Of a DNA stretch of 64,000 nucleotides, positions 62,545 through 64,000 are shown one piece after another. This DNA comes from Bacillus sp. 03113 (GTDB lineage: Bacteria; Bacillota; Bacilli; Bacillales; Cytobacillaceae): positions 23,761 through 87,760 of the forward strand of contig NZ_VATK01000018.1 of NCBI RefSeq assembly GCF_006546985.1, in the 5' to 3' direction. A program made the translations under genes and the position numbers. Under the pieces are notes generated by a model. It did no database searches. It had not been told where the DNA came from and saw only the letters and a list, made by a program, of their open reading frames with translations. Position 1 is the stretch's first letter. Each line of letters opens with the position of its first letter.

Positions 62545-62786
62545 ATGGATGCACCTTCTTTACGATTCAATTTATTTTATGCTTTAACGCTTAAAAGCGT
62601 TTAATTAATAAAGAAAACACGTGACATTCATAAATATTTGATTTATAATAAACCCAGATTCTAAAGAAAATGTATCATATATTGAAGAGTCGATAAAGAA
62701 GAATGGTAAATATTAAGCGTAAGAGCAAAGCTTTTTGAATTTAAATAAATCTTCATTCGACATATTTGAAGGGATGGATAGCTAAA

Positions 62787-63863
62787 ATGGCTAACACAGA
62801 ATTAGATCAACTACGTAATCGAGTTGATGAGCTTAATCTAGAGTTGCTTTCATTGATTAACGAGAGAGCTCGCCTTGTTCAAGAAATCGGGCAAGCAAAA
62901 GAAACACAAGGTGTATTTCGTTATGATCCAGTTCGTGAACGATCAATGCTTGATCTTATTAAAGAAAAAAATGATGGTCCATTTGAAAATTCAACGATCG
63001 AACATATTTTTAAAGAAATCTTTAAAGCGGGTCTAGATCTTCAAAAGGATGATCATAGCAAGGCATTACTTGTTTCTCGTAAGAAAAAAGCTGAAGATAC
63101 AATTGTTGATTTAAAAGGTGTAAAAATCGGTACAGGAACGCCTCACTTTGTTTTTGGCCCATGTTCAGTTGAATCGTACGAGCAGGTTGCAGCTGTAGCA
63201 GCAGCGGTTAAAGCAAAAGGTTTGAAGCTATTGCGTGGAGGGGCTTTTAAGCCACGTACTTCTCCTTACGATTTCCAAGGACTTGGAGTGGAAGGGCTTA
63301 AAATTTTAAAACGTGTTGCAGATGAATATGATTTAGCGGTTATTAGTGAAATTGTCAGCCCTAATGATATTGAAATAGCACTTGACTATATTGATGTCAT
63401 TCAAATTGGGGCACGTAACATGCAAAACTTTGAATTATTAAAAGCAGCAGGAGCGGTAAATAAGCCAATTCTTTTAAAACGAGGACTAGCTGCTACGATT
63501 GAAGAATTTATTAATGCTGCAGAATATATTATGTCTCAAGGGAATGGCCAAATCATGCTTTGTGAGCGTGGAATCCGTACTTATGAGCGTGCAACAAGAA
63601 ATACTTTAGATATTTCAGCAGTTCCAATTCTTAAAAAAGAAACTCATTTACCAGTATTTGTTGATGTTACTCATTCAACCGGTAGAAGAGATTTATTATT
63701 ACCAACTGCAAAAGCAGCTTTAGCGATTGGTGCAGATGGAGTAATGGCAGAAGTTCATCCTGACCCAGCAGTTGCCTTATCAGATTCAGCTCAGCAAATG
63801 GACTTAAATCAATTTGATGAGTTTTACAAAGCAATCCAAGAAACACCTTTTGTTAAAGCATAA
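62787..63863 (+). CDS. aroG: Bifunctional chorismate mutase / DAHP synthase
   Basis: The first step of aromatic amino acid synthesis (DAHP from phosphoenolpyruvate and erythrose-4-phosphate) is fused to a regulatory N-terminal chorismate mutase. The mutase domain spans about 1-90 ([20 protein letters not shown]), the synthase 100-358 with [21 protein letters not shown] and [10 protein letters not shown]. Length (358 aa from ATG 62787) equals B. subtilis AroA(G). The ribosome binding site is GAAGGGATGG. Adjacent ytxJ order is conserved, apart from the FtsA-like insertion. Confidence 0.95.
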   Translation: MANTELDQLRNRVDELNLELLSLINERARLVQEIGQAKETQGVFRYDPVRERSMLDLIKEKNDGPFENSTIEHIFKEIFKAGLDLQKDDHSKALLVSRKKKAEDTIVDLKGVKIGTGTPHFVFGPCSVESYEQVAAVAAAVKAKGLKLLRGGAFKPRTSPYDFQGLGVEGLKILKRVADEYDLAVISEIVSPNDIEIALDYIDVIQIGARNMQNFELLKAAGAVNKPILLKRGLAATIEEFINAAEYIMSQGNGQIMLCERGIRTYERATRNTLDISAVPILKKETHLPVFVDVTHSTGRRDLLLPTAKAALAIGADGVMAEVHPDPAVALSDSAQQMDLNQFDEFYKAIQETPFVKA

Positions 63864-63873
63864 ATAATAATAT

Positions 63874-63910
63874 TAAGCTTTCTGCTAAATTGCAGGAGGC
63901 TTTATTTTTA
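63874..63910 (+). terminator. aroG terminator
   Basis: AAGCTTTCTGC pairs with GCAGGAGGCTT, followed by TATTTTTATT. Confidence 0.8.
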
Positions 63911-63918
63911 TTATAATA

Positions 63919-64000
63919 GGCTCTGTTAAACGATAATGTTGATTTTGGAAGGAAATTTGCGAGACTCCTGCGGAAAAACGGGCTGGAAAGACCCCGCAGT
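63919..64000. mobile_element. MITE-like element, family B, copy 2 (cut by window end)
   Basis: GGCTCTGTTAAACGATAATG opens the element, followed by GCGAGACTCCTGCGGAAAAA and CGGGCTGG, the same as 12868-12960 with few changes. The right end and any target duplication are outside the window. The 8 bases before it are TTATAATA. Confidence 0.75.

Noticed and set aside
1..64000. CRISPR array, prophage, tRNA or rRNA genes
   Set aside because: No regularly spaced direct repeats, integrase, phage structural genes or tRNA-like cloverleaf sequences were seen on reading the window.

Overview
The window is a 64 kb stretch of chromosome from a low-GC, endospore-forming Bacillaceae. Evidence for this is the AT-rich sequence, strong AGGAGG-type ribosome binding sites with frequent GTG and TTG starts, an S-box in front of metK, a T-box in front of leuS, a probable sigma-B promoter, and a gene order that follows the ythA-to-aroA part of the Bacillus subtilis chromosome. 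It is not B. subtilis: genes are inserted or missing compared with that order, and the intergenic regions are full of repeats. No rRNA, tRNA, CRISPR array, prophage or intact insertion sequence is seen.

Layout. 1-6100: cytochrome bd-like oxidase (cydB partial, cydA), beta carbonic anhydrase, yidD, luxS and a cardiolipin synthase. 6400-10830: a small acidic protein, ytkD, ytmA, ytmB, pckA and a DCC-type thiol oxidoreductase. 10900-15200: S-box, metK and asnB. 15500-20800: a membrane-anchored C39-like peptidase, the ytpA-ytpB lipid/terpene pair, the ytqA-ytqB tRNA-modification pair and small proteins. 20900-25060: an ABC exporter with its own two-component system (same order as yvfRSTU), then a cupin lipoprotein. 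25100-28500: T-box, leuS and a rhodanese. 28500-37200: Nudix hydrolase, AI-2E family membrane protein, cse60-like gene, ytfP, murJ (ytgP), ytzG, ytzE and ythPQ. 37300-49200: pepV, dat, cysK, thpR, ytlQ, amyX, ytmP, ytzH, trmB, ytzB and ytoP. 49170-64000: a chemotaxis receptor, ytpP, ytpQ, sftA, a nicotinate phosphoribosyltransferase, murC, the ytxGHJ stress operon, a large FtsA-like protein and aroG.

The genes are mostly housekeeping: methionine/SAM and cysteine supply (metK, luxS, cysK), gluconeogenesis (pckA), envelope building (murC, murJ, dat, cls, yidD), chromosome segregation (sftA), tRNA modification (ytqA, ytqB, trmB) and stress (ytxGHJ).

The accessory signal is mainly in the intergenic DNA. 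Two short element families (about 175 and 210 bp) start GGCTC or GGCTG, end with the inverted copy and are flanked by perfect 8-bp AT-rich direct repeats. They look like non-autonomous transposons (MITEs), most like the ISL3 family. One sits between ytxG and ytxH. A third family (about 125-150 bp, seven copies) forms nested hairpins whose paired bases change together between copies, and a fourth hairpin module is spliced into its right arm at a constant place. The most interesting protein is the 718-residue FtsA/PilM-like ATPase with a C-terminal series of apparent beta-grasp-like repeats, encoded between ytxJ and aroG.
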